Part shown: positions 34,510 to 42,134 of the stretch, piece by piece
Layout: every line of letters begins with the position of its first letter
How positions within the stretch are numbered: position 1 is the first letter of the stretch
NCBI GenBank assembly: GCA_031382085.1
Contig: JANMYM010000036.1
Span: 62,001 to 126,000 of the forward strand
Source: UBA964 sp031382085
GTDB lineage: Bacteria; Pseudomonadota; Gammaproteobacteria; Steroidobacterales; Steroidobacteraceae
DNA: 64,000 nucleotides
Direction: 5' to 3'
The notes under the pieces: model-generated
Databases searched by the model: none
Told to the model about the DNA's origin: nothing
What the model saw: the letters and a program-made list of their open reading frames with translations, nothing else
Position numbers and translations under genes: made by a program

Positions 34510-35355
34510 TCACTTGGCCAGCTGACCGTTTTCGAGATTTGCAACATCGTAGGCAAACACGATTTGTGGATCGGGGCGTGTCAGCCGTTTGTCCTTGTCG
34601 GTGTACTGCAGTCGCCCTAACAGGTCTTTGATGATGTTCAGCCGCACCAGATGCTTGTTATTTGCGCGCACCAGTGTCCACGGTGTCGTTGGATTGTGGG
34701 TGCGCGCTAACATCTCGTTACGCGCCCGGCTGTAGGCTTTCCAGTTCTTGAGCGCCTCATCATCAATGGGACTGACCTTCCACCGTTTGAGCGGATTCGA
34801 CCTGCGATCCTCGAGGCGCTTCTTTTGCTCTGTTTTGCTGATGTCGAGGTAGTACTTGAGCAATTTCACGCCCGAACGGACCAGCATGTTCTCGAAGCTC
34901 GAAACCGAGGCCATAAACTCTTCGTGCTCGGCCTCGGTGCAAAAGCCCATCACACGTTCCACACCCGCTCGGTTGTACCAACTGCGGTTGAAGAGCACGA
35001 ACTCTTGAGCTGCCGGCAAATAAGGCACAAAACGCTGGAAGTACCACGCTGTGCGGTCCCGCTCCGACGGCTTGCCAAGCGCGACGACGCGCGTCTCCCG
35101 TGGACTCAAGTGCTGAACGATCCGCTTGATGGTGCCATCTTTACCCGCGGCATCCCGACCCTCGAAGATGATGAGTATTTTGTCGTCACATTTAATTTGA
35201 TGCCGCTGCAACTTGACCAGCTCAATTTGCAATGCGCGCAGTTGCCGTTTGTAATCTGCGCGCGAATTTGAATCGTTCTTTTGCGCATCGGAGGACGACA
35301 CCGTTGCAAGGTCCAATATCTTGTCGCGCTTGGTCTTGCGGTCCTTCCTGCTCAT
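34510..35355 (-). CDS. ppk2: Polyphosphate kinase 2
   Basis: Cytosolic kinase of 281 residues that uses polyphosphate to phosphorylate nucleoside diphosphates (or the reverse). Walker A is IFEGRDAAGKDGTIKRIVQH, lid/Walker B elements are FVLFNRSWYNRAGVERVMGF, and the C-terminal NPTTPWTLVRANNKHLVRLN is typical. Length and motifs fit single-domain class I PPK2. It follows a CopZ-like gene with a 4-base overlap. In the island it complements acetate kinase as another source of ATP or GTP without respiration. Confidence 0.93.
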   Translation of the reverse strand: MSRKDRKTKRDKILDLATVSSSDAQKNDSNSRADYKRQLRALQIELVKLQRHQIKCDDKILIIFEGRDAAGKDGTIKRIVQHLSPRETRVVALGKPSERDRTAWYFQRFVPYLPAAQEFVLFNRSWYNRAGVERVMGFCTEAEHEEFMASVSSFENMLVRSGVKLLKYYLDISKTEQKKRLEDRRSNPLKRWKVSPIDDEALKNWKAYSRARNEMLARTHNPTTPWTLVRANNKHLVRLNIIKDLLGRLQYTDKDKRLTRPDPQIVFAYDVANLENGQLAK

Positions 35356-35594
35356 GGTCGGCTCTCCACCCTGTGAGGCGGCTGGCGTAATTTCGCGCTA
35401 TATCCGATTCGTTGAATTGTTGTTTCAATCTGAATCGGCTTCACCAAAGCTGGATTCGCTACAATGGTGACGAGTCTGGGGCGCAAGCTAACGACTGCGT
35501 TGCTGACGCCATCGAGCTGGCTGACTGCGCGCTGCACGCTGTGGGTGCAGCTGCCGCATGTCATGCCCGTGACGTCGAAAGTCAGGGTTTGCAT
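35352..35594 (-). CDS. Copper chaperone-like HMA protein (CopZ-like)
   Basis: Protein of 80 residues with a canonical heavy-metal-associated domain: FDVTGMTCGSCTHSVQRAVS has the G-M-T-C-x-x-C thiol pair, then LDGVSNAVVSLRPRLVTIVA and IETTIQRIGYSA complete the ferredoxin-like fold. It probably carries Cu(I) to the P-type ATPases of the island. In contrast to the two other HMA domains nearby it keeps both cysteines. Its stop overlaps the ppk2 start as ATGA. Confidence 0.88.
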   Translation of the reverse strand: MQTLTFDVTGMTCGSCTHSVQRAVSQLDGVSNAVVSLRPRLVTIVANPALVKPIQIETTIQRIGYSAKLRQPPHRVESRP

Positions 35595-35620
35595 GAGCGG
35601 GTTTTTCTAGGTTTCGAGAT

Positions 35621-35770
35621 TCATTTGCAAGTTCGTCCGCTCATGCTGCTGCCCTGGTTTGTGCAAGGACGGAATGAAGCGCGACGTGCGTGCTGTCTCA
35701 GCAGAAAACAGGCGGCGATCGCACCCAGCACGATTGGGCCAGCGGCATAGAGCGTGCGCCAATGAGCCAT
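35621..35770 (-). CDS. Small single-span membrane peptide (49 aa)
   Basis: Short frame on the minus strand: MAHWRTLYAAGPIVLGAIAA then CFLLRQHARRASFRPCTNQG and SSMSGRTCK. One hydrophobic helix is followed by a basic, cysteine-containing tail. AGGTGA lies just before the ATG, and the stop is 26 bases before the CopZ-like gene, in line with the operon. Small membrane peptides of this style occur in metal clusters, but no family is recognised. Confidence 0.4.
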   Translation of the reverse strand: MAHWRTLYAAGPIVLGAIAACFLLRQHARRASFRPCTNQGSSMSGRTCK

Positions 35771-35951
35771 TCTTCACCTATGTCTTCAGACCTTCTATGA
35801 GGCCAATGTTCTGCCGACAGAACAAGGTAGCGATGCCGTGTGCTTGTGTAGGACATTGTTACCGTCGCAACAACCCACGCCGATCTGACCAGGTCGCGAT
35901 GCGCTTGTGCTGACTGCCGCGCGTGCTGCGCGGTCTGCTCCCGTTGCGCGG
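35771..35951. other. Short gap without recognisable genes
   Basis: About 180 bases between the small membrane peptide and the dehydrogenase tail. Stops occur in all frames; no RNA gene or clear promoter was found. It probably consists of decayed sequence upstream of the metal operon and may hold its promoter. Confidence 0.4.
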
Positions 35952-36050
35952 CTAGTTCTTTGTTAGGCGCCGTGCTTCGATAAGCGCGTAACCGCCGTCA
36001 ATCGCCAGGACGGAGGCTTGCGTGACGACTCTGGACCGAATGCTTTTCAT
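35952..36050 (-). pseudogene. C-terminal tail of a short-chain dehydrogenase (remnant)
   Basis: A 32-codon minus-strand frame contains VTQASVLAIDGGYALIEARR, which matches the conserved C-terminus of short-chain dehydrogenases (VTGxxLxVDGGY). No Rossmann core or catalytic Tyr-x-x-x-Lys lies upstream; instead the frame starts as ATGA inside the stop of the ATP-grasp-like gene. It is best read as a leftover from a deletion that joined that gene to the end of a dehydrogenase gene. Confidence 0.5.
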
Positions 36051-37327
36051 ACAGTCAGCGCCTGCGGAATGCTGCTCGTCATGACGGGCGCGAAGCCGCC
36101 GCCCGGCGTGCGAAAGTTGGTGGTCTGGCCTTGATAGAGACGCGCCGCAACCAATAACGGTGCGCCCGCGTAGGCGTAGTTCCTGACGTCAACTTTCAGA
36201 GTGGTCGGCGCTGCCAGGGAACCTGTTTGTCGCTGGCTCGGCACAACCAGCGCCTGGGCAACGTAGGTGCTGGCAGCCATGGCCTCCCATACGCGCTTCG
36301 TCAGCTTGTCGCCGCGATACGCCGCTTTGCTGCCGTAGCCGGCGGCCGGCTTGAAAAAAAGTTCGCGCCGACGCGCCCACATCGCGTCGCGGTTCGTCGT
36401 CGTGACGGTTTCGGTGCGCGGTATCCCGCCTGTGAGTGTGGCAACCATCTCCTCCCCGACACCTAACGCATGCAGCGCATCCTGGTCGCATAGCAAGGTT
36501 AGATTGCGCTTGTCCGCATACAAGGCATGAGCGCGCGGATGCGGACTCACAACGACTTCCCGCGCCAGATAGGCGGCCTTGAGTGCCTGCAACGCCGGCC
36601 CCGCGAGTGAAAAGTCTGTCAGTCGGTTATAGACAAAGTCAATGGGTTGTCCCTGCCAGCGCAGCCGACCGTCGACCTGTTGCAGCTCGCGCGGATCGCA
36701 GATAATTGCCGCCACTCCATTGCGTTCTAACAACTGACGATACAGCAGAAATTCCGGATAGAGATATTGCCGCTCAGGTTCAACGTCGACGATTGCAACG
36801 GTTTTCAGCACCTGTGCTCCGCGCCGCACGCGCCACTCGGCGGCAAGTACATCGAAAATTGCTTGCGTACGGTCTATCGCCCCCGAATGCGCAATTACCA
36901 CGTCCGTTACGGCTCCACAACAGGCTTTCTGGGCAGCCGCCAGCATCACGTTGAGCAGCGCGCCACCGGGATTGGTATTGATCTCGATGAGCTGCGGCCC
37001 CGCGTCATTCAAGTGGAAGTCATAGCCGAGCAAGCCGCCCCGTGTGCCCGGATCAAAGCTCGCTACCTGTGGCGCCCAGGCTAACACTGCGCGGGCATAG
37101 CCAGGCAGGGCAATCACGGCGTCCACCGCCTCGATAACCGCTGTCATGCGCTGCACCTGATCGCGCGAAATGAATACCGGCTGGGATGCGAACAGGTGCG
37201 GGTGCGTTTGCAGCATCTCGGCGGCCAGGCCGCGCTGTTCGAGGTCGGTCTCGAGACGGCGCCGCAACGCGTCGGCATCAATACCGATGCAGTAGCAAGT
37301 CTGGTTCAGTGCCTCGACGTTGGTCAT
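36047..37327 (-). CDS. ATP-grasp-like protein with permuted motif order
   Basis: Protein of 426 residues. GLLGYDFHLNDAGPQLIEIN followed by TNPGGALLN (about residues 98-126) looks like the metal-binding acid/asparagine strand of ATP-grasp ligases (E-I-N-x-N-P-G-G). A second block, ELFFKPAAGYGSKAAYRGDK with TYVAQALVVPS (about residues 329-369), looks like the lysine/glycine-rich ATP loop and adenine strand. In ordinary ATP-grasp enzymes these occur in the opposite order, so this may be a circularly permuted member, as known for some peptide-ligase groups. The substrate is unknown. It lies between the metal operon and a membrane protein. Confidence 0.5.
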   Translation of the reverse strand: MTNVEALNQTCYCIGIDADALRRRLETDLEQRGLAAEMLQTHPHLFASQPVFISRDQVQRMTAVIEAVDAVIALPGYARAVLAWAPQVASFDPGTRGGLLGYDFHLNDAGPQLIEINTNPGGALLNVMLAAAQKACCGAVTDVVIAHSGAIDRTQAIFDVLAAEWRVRRGAQVLKTVAIVDVEPERQYLYPEFLLYRQLLERNGVAAIICDPRELQQVDGRLRWQGQPIDFVYNRLTDFSLAGPALQALKAAYLAREVVVSPHPRAHALYADKRNLTLLCDQDALHALGVGEEMVATLTGGIPRTETVTTTNRDAMWARRRELFFKPAAGYGSKAAYRGDKLTKRVWEAMAASTYVAQALVVPSQRQTGSLAAPTTLKVDVRNYAYAGAPLLVAARLYQGQTTNFRTPGGGFAPVMTSSIPQALTV

Positions 37328-37345
37328 AGCCGGTGAATGTCCACA

Positions 37346-37795
37346 TTAGCCAGCGCGAATTTGCCTGCTAACAAGGACCACCACCAGCGGTGGCAGAATT
37401 ATCCACTGCAGCACCGGGACCCACCCGACGCCAAGACCGGGGACGAGCGGCATGGCCGCCGTGTAGTTCCATTGTTGCAGCCATATGCCCCGCTGCGCCA
37501 ACCACTCGATGACTAAGGTGCTGCACAGACCGATCAGCAGAAAAGGCGCCATGGACCGCGCGTTTGGTGCGAGGATCCAACGACGATTGCGCACCAGCCA
37601 TGCGGTTCCCCAGTAGGCAGCGAGTATCAGGACGCCATCGCCCAGCGCGCCGATGGTGCATGTTTTTACGGCATCCCAGTGGCGTTGATCGGACATCCCG
37701 GCATACAGCGGCGACTGAATGAATTCCCACGGGAAATTCACTAGCACCGCGAACAGCATCACGTTCAATTCGGGTAGCGTTGCGAGCTTGCGCAC
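37346..37795 (-). CDS. Four-helix membrane protein of unknown function
   Basis: Protein of 149 residues with four hydrophobic segments. NVMLFAVLVNFPWEFIQSPL near the N-terminus, a central CTIGALGDGVLILAAYWGTA, and GIWLQQWNYTAAMPLVPGLG near the C-terminus contain conserved-looking tryptophans and a buried Glu. I recognise no named family. It lies 3 bases after copA and 18 bases before the ATP-grasp-like gene, hence probably in the same transcript. Confidence 0.65.
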   Translation of the reverse strand: MRKLATLPELNVMLFAVLVNFPWEFIQSPLYAGMSDQRHWDAVKTCTIGALGDGVLILAAYWGTAWLVRNRRWILAPNARSMAPFLLIGLCSTLVIEWLAQRGIWLQQWNYTAAMPLVPGLGVGWVPVLQWIILPPLVVVLVSRQIRAG

Positions 37796-37798
37796 GGG

Positions 37799-40102
37799 TT
37801 AGGCTGCGCGGCGCAACCGCAGCGCGTTGCTGATCACCGACACCGAACTGAGGCTCATCGCGAGCGCAGCGATCATGGGTGACAGCAACCAGCCAGTGAA
37901 GGGATATAGCACCCCAGCGGCCAAGGGCACCCCGAGCGCGTTGTAGACGAACGCGAAGCCGAGATTCTGCTTCATGTTAGCCACGGTCTGCTGCGAGATC
38001 ATGCGAGCCTGAGCGATGCCCCGCAAGTCGCCCTTGACGAGCGTCACCTGCGCGCTGTTCATCGCGACGTCGGTGCCGGTGCCCATCGCGATTCCCACAT
38101 CGGCTTTGGCCAACGCCGGAGCATCATTGATGCCGTCGCCAGCCATGGCCACGATGTGCCCGTCGCGCTGCAATTTTTCCACCAACGCCAGTTTATCGGC
38201 AGGTTTTACCTCGCCATGAACTTCGTCGATGTCGAGCGCGGCAGCCACTGTTTTTGCGGTTGTTAGGCCATCACCGGTGGCCATGATCACGCGCAGTCCC
38301 GATGCTCGCAGCGTTGTCAGCGCTTCCGCCGTGCTCGACTTGATGGGATCTGACACCGCCAGCAGGCCCGCCGCCTGGGATTCGACCGCCAGCAGCATCA
38401 CACTCGCTCCACGGGCGCGCAGTTCTTCGGCTTGCGACTGCAGGGATTCGACTGAAACAGCGGTGTGTGCCATGAGGGCTGCGTTGCCCAGCGCCACGGT
38501 CTGACCGCCGACACGGCCACGCACGCCGAGGCCCGCGATCGATTCAAAGCCCTCGGCCTTGTCGAGCACGAGCCCACGCTCGCGAGCCGCCCTAACAATG
38601 GCGTCTGCCAGTGGGTGCTCGCTTCCCTGGTCCAGACTCGCGGCCAGCCGCAATACCGTATCTTCAGTGTAGCCCGGCAATGCAAAGGCGCGATCGAAGC
38701 ACGGTTTGCCTTCCGTCAGCGTTCCGGTTTTGTCGACCAGCAAAGTGTCCACCTTGCGAAGGTTTTCGATGGCAGCCGCATCGCGAAATAGCACGCCCTG
38801 GGTTGCGGCTTTGCCGGTTGCCACCATGATTGACATGGGCGTGGCCAGTCCGAGCGCGCACGGGCAGGCAATGATAAGCACAGCCACCGCGTTGATCAGG
38901 CCATACACCCAGCTCGGCTGTGGGCCAAAGAGGCCCCAGCCCAGTAGCGTCAGCACCGCGATGCTAACAACGGCGATCACGAAAAAGCCTGCCACCTGGT
39001 CCGCCATGCGCTGCATGGGCGCTTTGGAGCGCTGCGCCTGGACGACCATTTGCACGATACTGGCCAGCACGGTTTGCGAGCCCACTCGCTCGGCCAGCAT
39101 CACCAAGGCGCCGTTGGTGTTCAGGGTCGCGCCGATCAGCTTGGCACCGACGCTTTTGGCGACCGGCATCGGCTCGCCGGTGAGCATGGATTCATCCACC
39201 GCGCTGCCACCCTCAACGACAACACCATCGACGGGGACTTTCTCTCCAGGCCGCACACGTAACCTGTCCCCGACGTGCACATGCGTGAGGGGGACATCTT
39301 CATCCGCGCCGCTTTCCGTGATGCGTCGCGCGGTCTTGGGCGCGAGGCCCAGCAGCGACTTGATAGCGGCCGAGGTCTGCGAGCGGGCTCTGAGTTCCAG
39401 AATCTGGCCTAACAATGTCAGCGAGATGATCACGGCTGCTGCCTCGAAATAGACCGAGACACGCCCCATGGAGACGAACGACACCGGAAAAACGCCGGGG
39501 GCCGCGGTGGCCACGACACTGTAGAGAAACGCTGCTCCGGTACCCAGACCGATGAGCGTCCACATGTTAGGACTGCGATGAACGATGGACTGCGCGCCGC
39601 GGACGAAAAACGGCGCACCCGCCCACAGCACGATTGGCAGGCTGAGCGCCAGCTCAATCCAGCTTTGCGTGGTCATGTCGAACCACTGCAAACGGTGACC
39701 CGCCATTGCGAGCGCCGTCACGACAATGGTCAGGGGCAATGTCCAGATGAAACGCCGCCGAAAATCCTGCAACTCGCGGCTTTCGCCCTCCTCGAGCGTT
39801 GGCATTTCGGGCTCGAGTGCCATGCCACATTTCGGGCAGGCACCCGGCTGCGGCTGGCGGATTTCCGGATGCATGGGGCAGATGTAGATCACACCGGCGA
39901 CTGCCGTGTCGCTGCTGACAGGGGCAACTGCGGCTGGGATCGTAGTGCCCTCTACATACTTCATGGGATCGGCCGCGAACTTGGCTTTGCAGCCGGCACT
40001 GCAGAAATACACTTGCAATCCGTTGTGTGGCAGAAAATGCGATGACTGATCGGTCACGTTCATGCCACACACCGGATCAATCAGCGGCTGGGTTACGTTC
40101 AC
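37799..40102 (-). CDS. copA: Copper-exporting P-type ATPase CopA with YHS and HMBD domains
   Basis: P1B-1 ATPase of 767 residues. It starts with a YHS-type domain (DPVCGMNVTDQSSHFLPHNG, YFCSAGCKAKF), then a heavy-metal-binding domain (YICPMHPEIRQPQPGACPKC GM-type, read in two parts), eight helices, IACPCALGLATP in helix 6, DKTGTLTEGKP at the phosphorylation site and AMAGDGINDAPAL. Helix 8 AMSLSSVSVISNALRL is of the Cu(I) class. There is no classical HMA domain. The start is GTG at 40102. An 8-base inverted repeat overlaps the start and may be an operator. Confidence 0.92.
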   Translation of the reverse strand: MNVTQPLIDPVCGMNVTDQSSHFLPHNGLQVYFCSAGCKAKFAADPMKYVEGTTIPAAVAPVSSDTAVAGVIYICPMHPEIRQPQPGACPKCGMALEPEMPTLEEGESRELQDFRRRFIWTLPLTIVVTALAMAGHRLQWFDMTTQSWIELALSLPIVLWAGAPFFVRGAQSIVHRSPNMWTLIGLGTGAAFLYSVVATAAPGVFPVSFVSMGRVSVYFEAAAVIISLTLLGQILELRARSQTSAAIKSLLGLAPKTARRITESGADEDVPLTHVHVGDRLRVRPGEKVPVDGVVVEGGSAVDESMLTGEPMPVAKSVGAKLIGATLNTNGALVMLAERVGSQTVLASIVQMVVQAQRSKAPMQRMADQVAGFFVIAVVSIAVLTLLGWGLFGPQPSWVYGLINAVAVLIIACPCALGLATPMSIMVATGKAATQGVLFRDAAAIENLRKVDTLLVDKTGTLTEGKPCFDRAFALPGYTEDTVLRLAASLDQGSEHPLADAIVRAARERGLVLDKAEGFESIAGLGVRGRVGGQTVALGNAALMAHTAVSVESLQSQAEELRARGASVMLLAVESQAAGLLAVSDPIKSSTAEALTTLRASGLRVIMATGDGLTTAKTVAAALDIDEVHGEVKPADKLALVEKLQRDGHIVAMAGDGINDAPALAKADVGIAMGTGTDVAMNSAQVTLVKGDLRGIAQARMISQQTVANMKQNLGFAFVYNALGVPLAAGVLYPFTGWLLSPMIAALAMSLSSVSVISNALRLRRAA

Positions 40103-40137
40103 TGCGGTTGTATTCTAATGTGGGAGATGACCGCAGT
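40101..40137. promoter_or_regulatory. Inverted repeat at the copA start
   Basis: ACTGCGGT at 40101-40108 and ACCGCAGT at 40130-40137 form a perfect 8-base inverted repeat with a 21-base spacer, overlapping the GTG start of copA. On the minus strand TAGAAT within the spacer could serve as a -10 box for a very short leader. The half-sites differ from the known CueR/CopY operators. Binding by a metal regulator is only a hypothesis, and no regulator gene is present in the island. Confidence 0.35.
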
Positions 40138-40404
40138 TTACACGCCAGGGTCCTTCATCTGCACCGTGCTGACAGGCAACCCGGAAATCAACGACTACCG
40201 AACCGGGACCGTCCGGTTTTCCGAACCGAGCAACAAACCCACATCAGTATTCACGGTAGAGCGCGCGATTGGCGGTCTTTATGATGAGTTCGGTAGGCAG
40301 CGCTTTTCCGCAACCATACTGACAGGGCTACAAAGGTACCTAACAGCAATTTCGGTTGCGATCGTACGCCAGCGAACTGCAACGAACTGCCGAAAACGGC
40401 CAAC
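40138..40404. other. Gap between copA and tRNA-Cys, no gene
   Basis: About 265 bases at the right island edge. A plus-strand open frame of up to 98 codons (40118-40414) runs into the tRNA and resembles nothing known. A short GCCG-TTTT-CGGC hairpin lies directly downstream of the tRNA-Cys 3' end at about 40390-40402, without a T-run. No integrase gene is found where one would be expected next to the tRNA. Confidence 0.45.
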
Positions 40405-40478
40405 TGGAGGCTAGGGTCGGAATCGAACCGGCATAGACGGCTTTGCAGGCCGCTGCATAACCATTCTGCCACCTAGCC
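40405..40478 (-). tRNA. tRNA-Cys (anticodon GCA), island target site
   Basis: Tertiary folding is complete: acceptor strands GGCTAGG/CCTAGCC, discriminator T, encoded CCA, anticodon loop CTGCAAA between GCGGC and GCCGT, T loop GTTCGATTC. The last 19 bases recur imperfectly at 16071-16089. Its position 10 bases after tRNA-Gly and downstream of pgsA equals the E. coli glyW-cysT order. Confidence 0.96.
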
Positions 40479-40488
40479 GTACAAGAGA

Positions 40489-40564
<76 letters not shown>

Positions 40565-40606
40565 ATGCAAAAGCGAAGCGCGATTGTAGGGCCGCATCAT
40601 GGGAAG

Positions 40607-41572
40607 TCAAGACGACCTAGATTCTAAATTATGAATCGCATGTAACACCTTGATTCCAGTGAAACTACGAGTACGTTGCATTTGGCGCAGGTACTCCATC
40701 AACGGGACATCGATCACACCGCTCCGCCGCCGCCGGCTGCTGGCATGACGAAACACCACGACACCCTGTCGTCGCATCACGAACCCCAGATGCGAAATCT
40801 GCGTAACCGCGCCCACCGGGCCAAAGACACTGGTATTGGGCCGCACAATCAGCAGCACTGCCGCGTGCGGGATCGCCGCCACTGTCTTCGCCATATCAGG
40901 CGTAGCCAACTCGCGCAGCCGCGCGTAGCCCAGGCTAACAGCCTCGGATTCGGGCGCCTGCGCAGCGAGTCGCCGCAATTCGTCGTGTGCAGCCGGTGAT
41001 TGCCGCAATCGGCCGTTACGCGACTGGAGCGGATTGGTCTGTATTTTTTCCAGCCACTGGCGCCGCGTGATAATGCCGCTGGCCAGCGCCTGCGGCGCGG
41101 GCATTTCGCTGGTGACATCGGCCAGCACGCCGCGCGCCAGGTTTTGTGGCAGCCAATCAGCTTCCATGAAGTGGTTGCGCGTGCCGAACTGCGGTTCGCC
41201 GCCGTGATAACGGATTGCGCGCAACTCGCTGACGAATTGCGCTGCCGTGGTCGATCGTGCCAGCGCGAGCACCGTTTCGACGAGCGAAAGACAATCAAAA
41301 AAGTTCAGGCTCCAAAGTGGATCCGGATCAATGACGCTGCCGGCCCCTTCGCCCAGTGGATCGAGCCGATAAGCTCTGCCCAGCAGTGTCGCAGACAGAC
41401 GCTCGATGCGCAGCGCCAGATTTGCGGTCGAATCAGCACGAATATCGGCCACCTCCCGCAGGCAACGCGCGACCGGCTCAAGTGTGGAATCAGCGGCCAA
41501 CGATCGCGGCGCACAGCTCAGTGCCGCAAGCATGCCCAACAGTCGGCGGCGGCCAGGATCAGGCAGCGCCAC
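40607..41572 (-). CDS. Exported DUF1460 protein (NlpC/P60-like amidase candidate)
   Basis: Protein of about 321 residues. The N-terminus GRRRLLGMLAALSCAPRSLA is a signal sequence with an Arg-Arg pair. SLNFFDCLSLVETVLALARS supplies the putative catalytic Cys, and GTRNHFMEADWLPQNLARGV the conserved histidine block of DUF1460; SHLGFVMRRQGVVVFRHASS follows. Family members are suggested peptidoglycan amidases or recycling enzymes. I start at GTG 41572 (GGAG just upstream), overlapping pgsA by 14 bases; a TTG at 41605 is the alternative. Confidence 0.75.
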   Translation of the reverse strand: MALPDPGRRRLLGMLAALSCAPRSLAADSTLEPVARCLREVADIRADSTANLALRIERLSATLLGRAYRLDPLGEGAGSVIDPDPLWSLNFFDCLSLVETVLALARSTTAAQFVSELRAIRYHGGEPQFGTRNHFMEADWLPQNLARGVLADVTSEMPAPQALASGIITRRQWLEKIQTNPLQSRNGRLRQSPAAHDELRRLAAQAPESEAVSLGYARLRELATPDMAKTVAAIPHAAVLLIVRPNTSVFGPVGAVTQISHLGFVMRRQGVVVFRHASSRRRRSGVIDVPLMEYLRQMQRTRSFTGIKVLHAIHNLESRSS

Positions 41573-42119
41573 GCAACTCCGGCCACGCGGCGCGCAGGTA
41601 CTCAACGGCCGACCACACGGTCAGGGCGGCCGCCACCATGGTGCAGACAAGACCCATGTTGTACATCGGCAGACCTAACAAATCCCAGCGGAACAACATC
41701 AGCGACAGGCCGACGATCTGCAAAATGGTCTTGAACTTGCCGAGCCGGGACACCGCCACCTTGGTGCGCGCACCAACCTCGGCCATCCACTCGCGCAGCG
41801 CGGAGATGGCAATCTCGCGGCTGATGATGATCGCGGCCATGACCACGACCATGGCGCGCGGGTCCTTGGTCACCAGCAACACCAGCGCCACCGCGACAAT
41901 CATTTTGTCCGCCACCGGATCCAGGAACGCGCCGAGACGCGAAGTCAGTCCGTGCTTGCGCGCGAAATATCCGTCCAGCGAATCAGTGATTCCGGCCGCG
42001 CCAAACAACAGGCCGGCCGCCGGGTCGGCCCACTGGTACGGCAGATAAAACAGCACCACCACCAGCGGGATCGCGAAGATCCGCATCCAGGTCAGTATGT
42101 TGGGTAGCGTCAGCAGCAT
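41559..42119 (-). CDS. pgsA: CDP-diacylglycerol-glycerol-3-phosphate 3-phosphatidyltransferase
   Basis: Inner-membrane enzyme of 186 residues making phosphatidylglycerol phosphate. The CDP-alcohol phosphotransferase signature is intact: DSLDGYFARKHGLTSRLGAF then LDPVADK (D-x2-D-G-x2-A-R-x8-G-x3-D-x3-D). The N-terminus LPNILTWMRIFAIPLVVVLF is typical. It lies 15 bases after uvrC, as in E. coli. Confidence 0.96.
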   Translation of the reverse strand: MLLTLPNILTWMRIFAIPLVVVLFYLPYQWADPAAGLLFGAAGITDSLDGYFARKHGLTSRLGAFLDPVADKMIVAVALVLLVTKDPRAMVVVMAAIIISREIAISALREWMAEVGARTKVAVSRLGKFKTILQIVGLSLMLFRWDLLGLPMYNMGLVCTMVAAALTVWSAVEYLRAAWPELRGAA

Positions 42120-42134
42120 AGGGTGCGTTCAATT

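Larger units (their letters stand above)
16071..40423. mobile_element. Genomic island between tRNA-Cys and a partial copy of its 3' end
   Basis: About 24.3 kb flanked by direct repeats: 16071-16089 and 40405-40423 match at 17 of 19 positions (the mismatches are adjacent, CT against TA). The right copy is the 3' end of tRNA-Cys, a common integration target for tyrosine-recombinase elements. Content is accessory (metal ATPases, phosphoketolase shunt, PPK2, CpeT-like group, toxin-antitoxin remnant) and includes several broken genes at its margins. No integrase, relaxase or phage gene is visible, so the element is probably old and immobile. The repeat and gene content are observed; the mechanism is inferred. 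Confidence 0.65.

Noticed and set aside
34156..34620. Plus-strand frame of 154 codons
   Set aside because: It is antisense to the Cys-less HMA gene and the end of ppk2 and shows no domain.
40118..40414. Plus-strand frame of 98 codons at the right island edge
   Set aside because: It overlaps tRNA-Cys and the copA regulatory region, has no ribosome site of note and resembles no protein.
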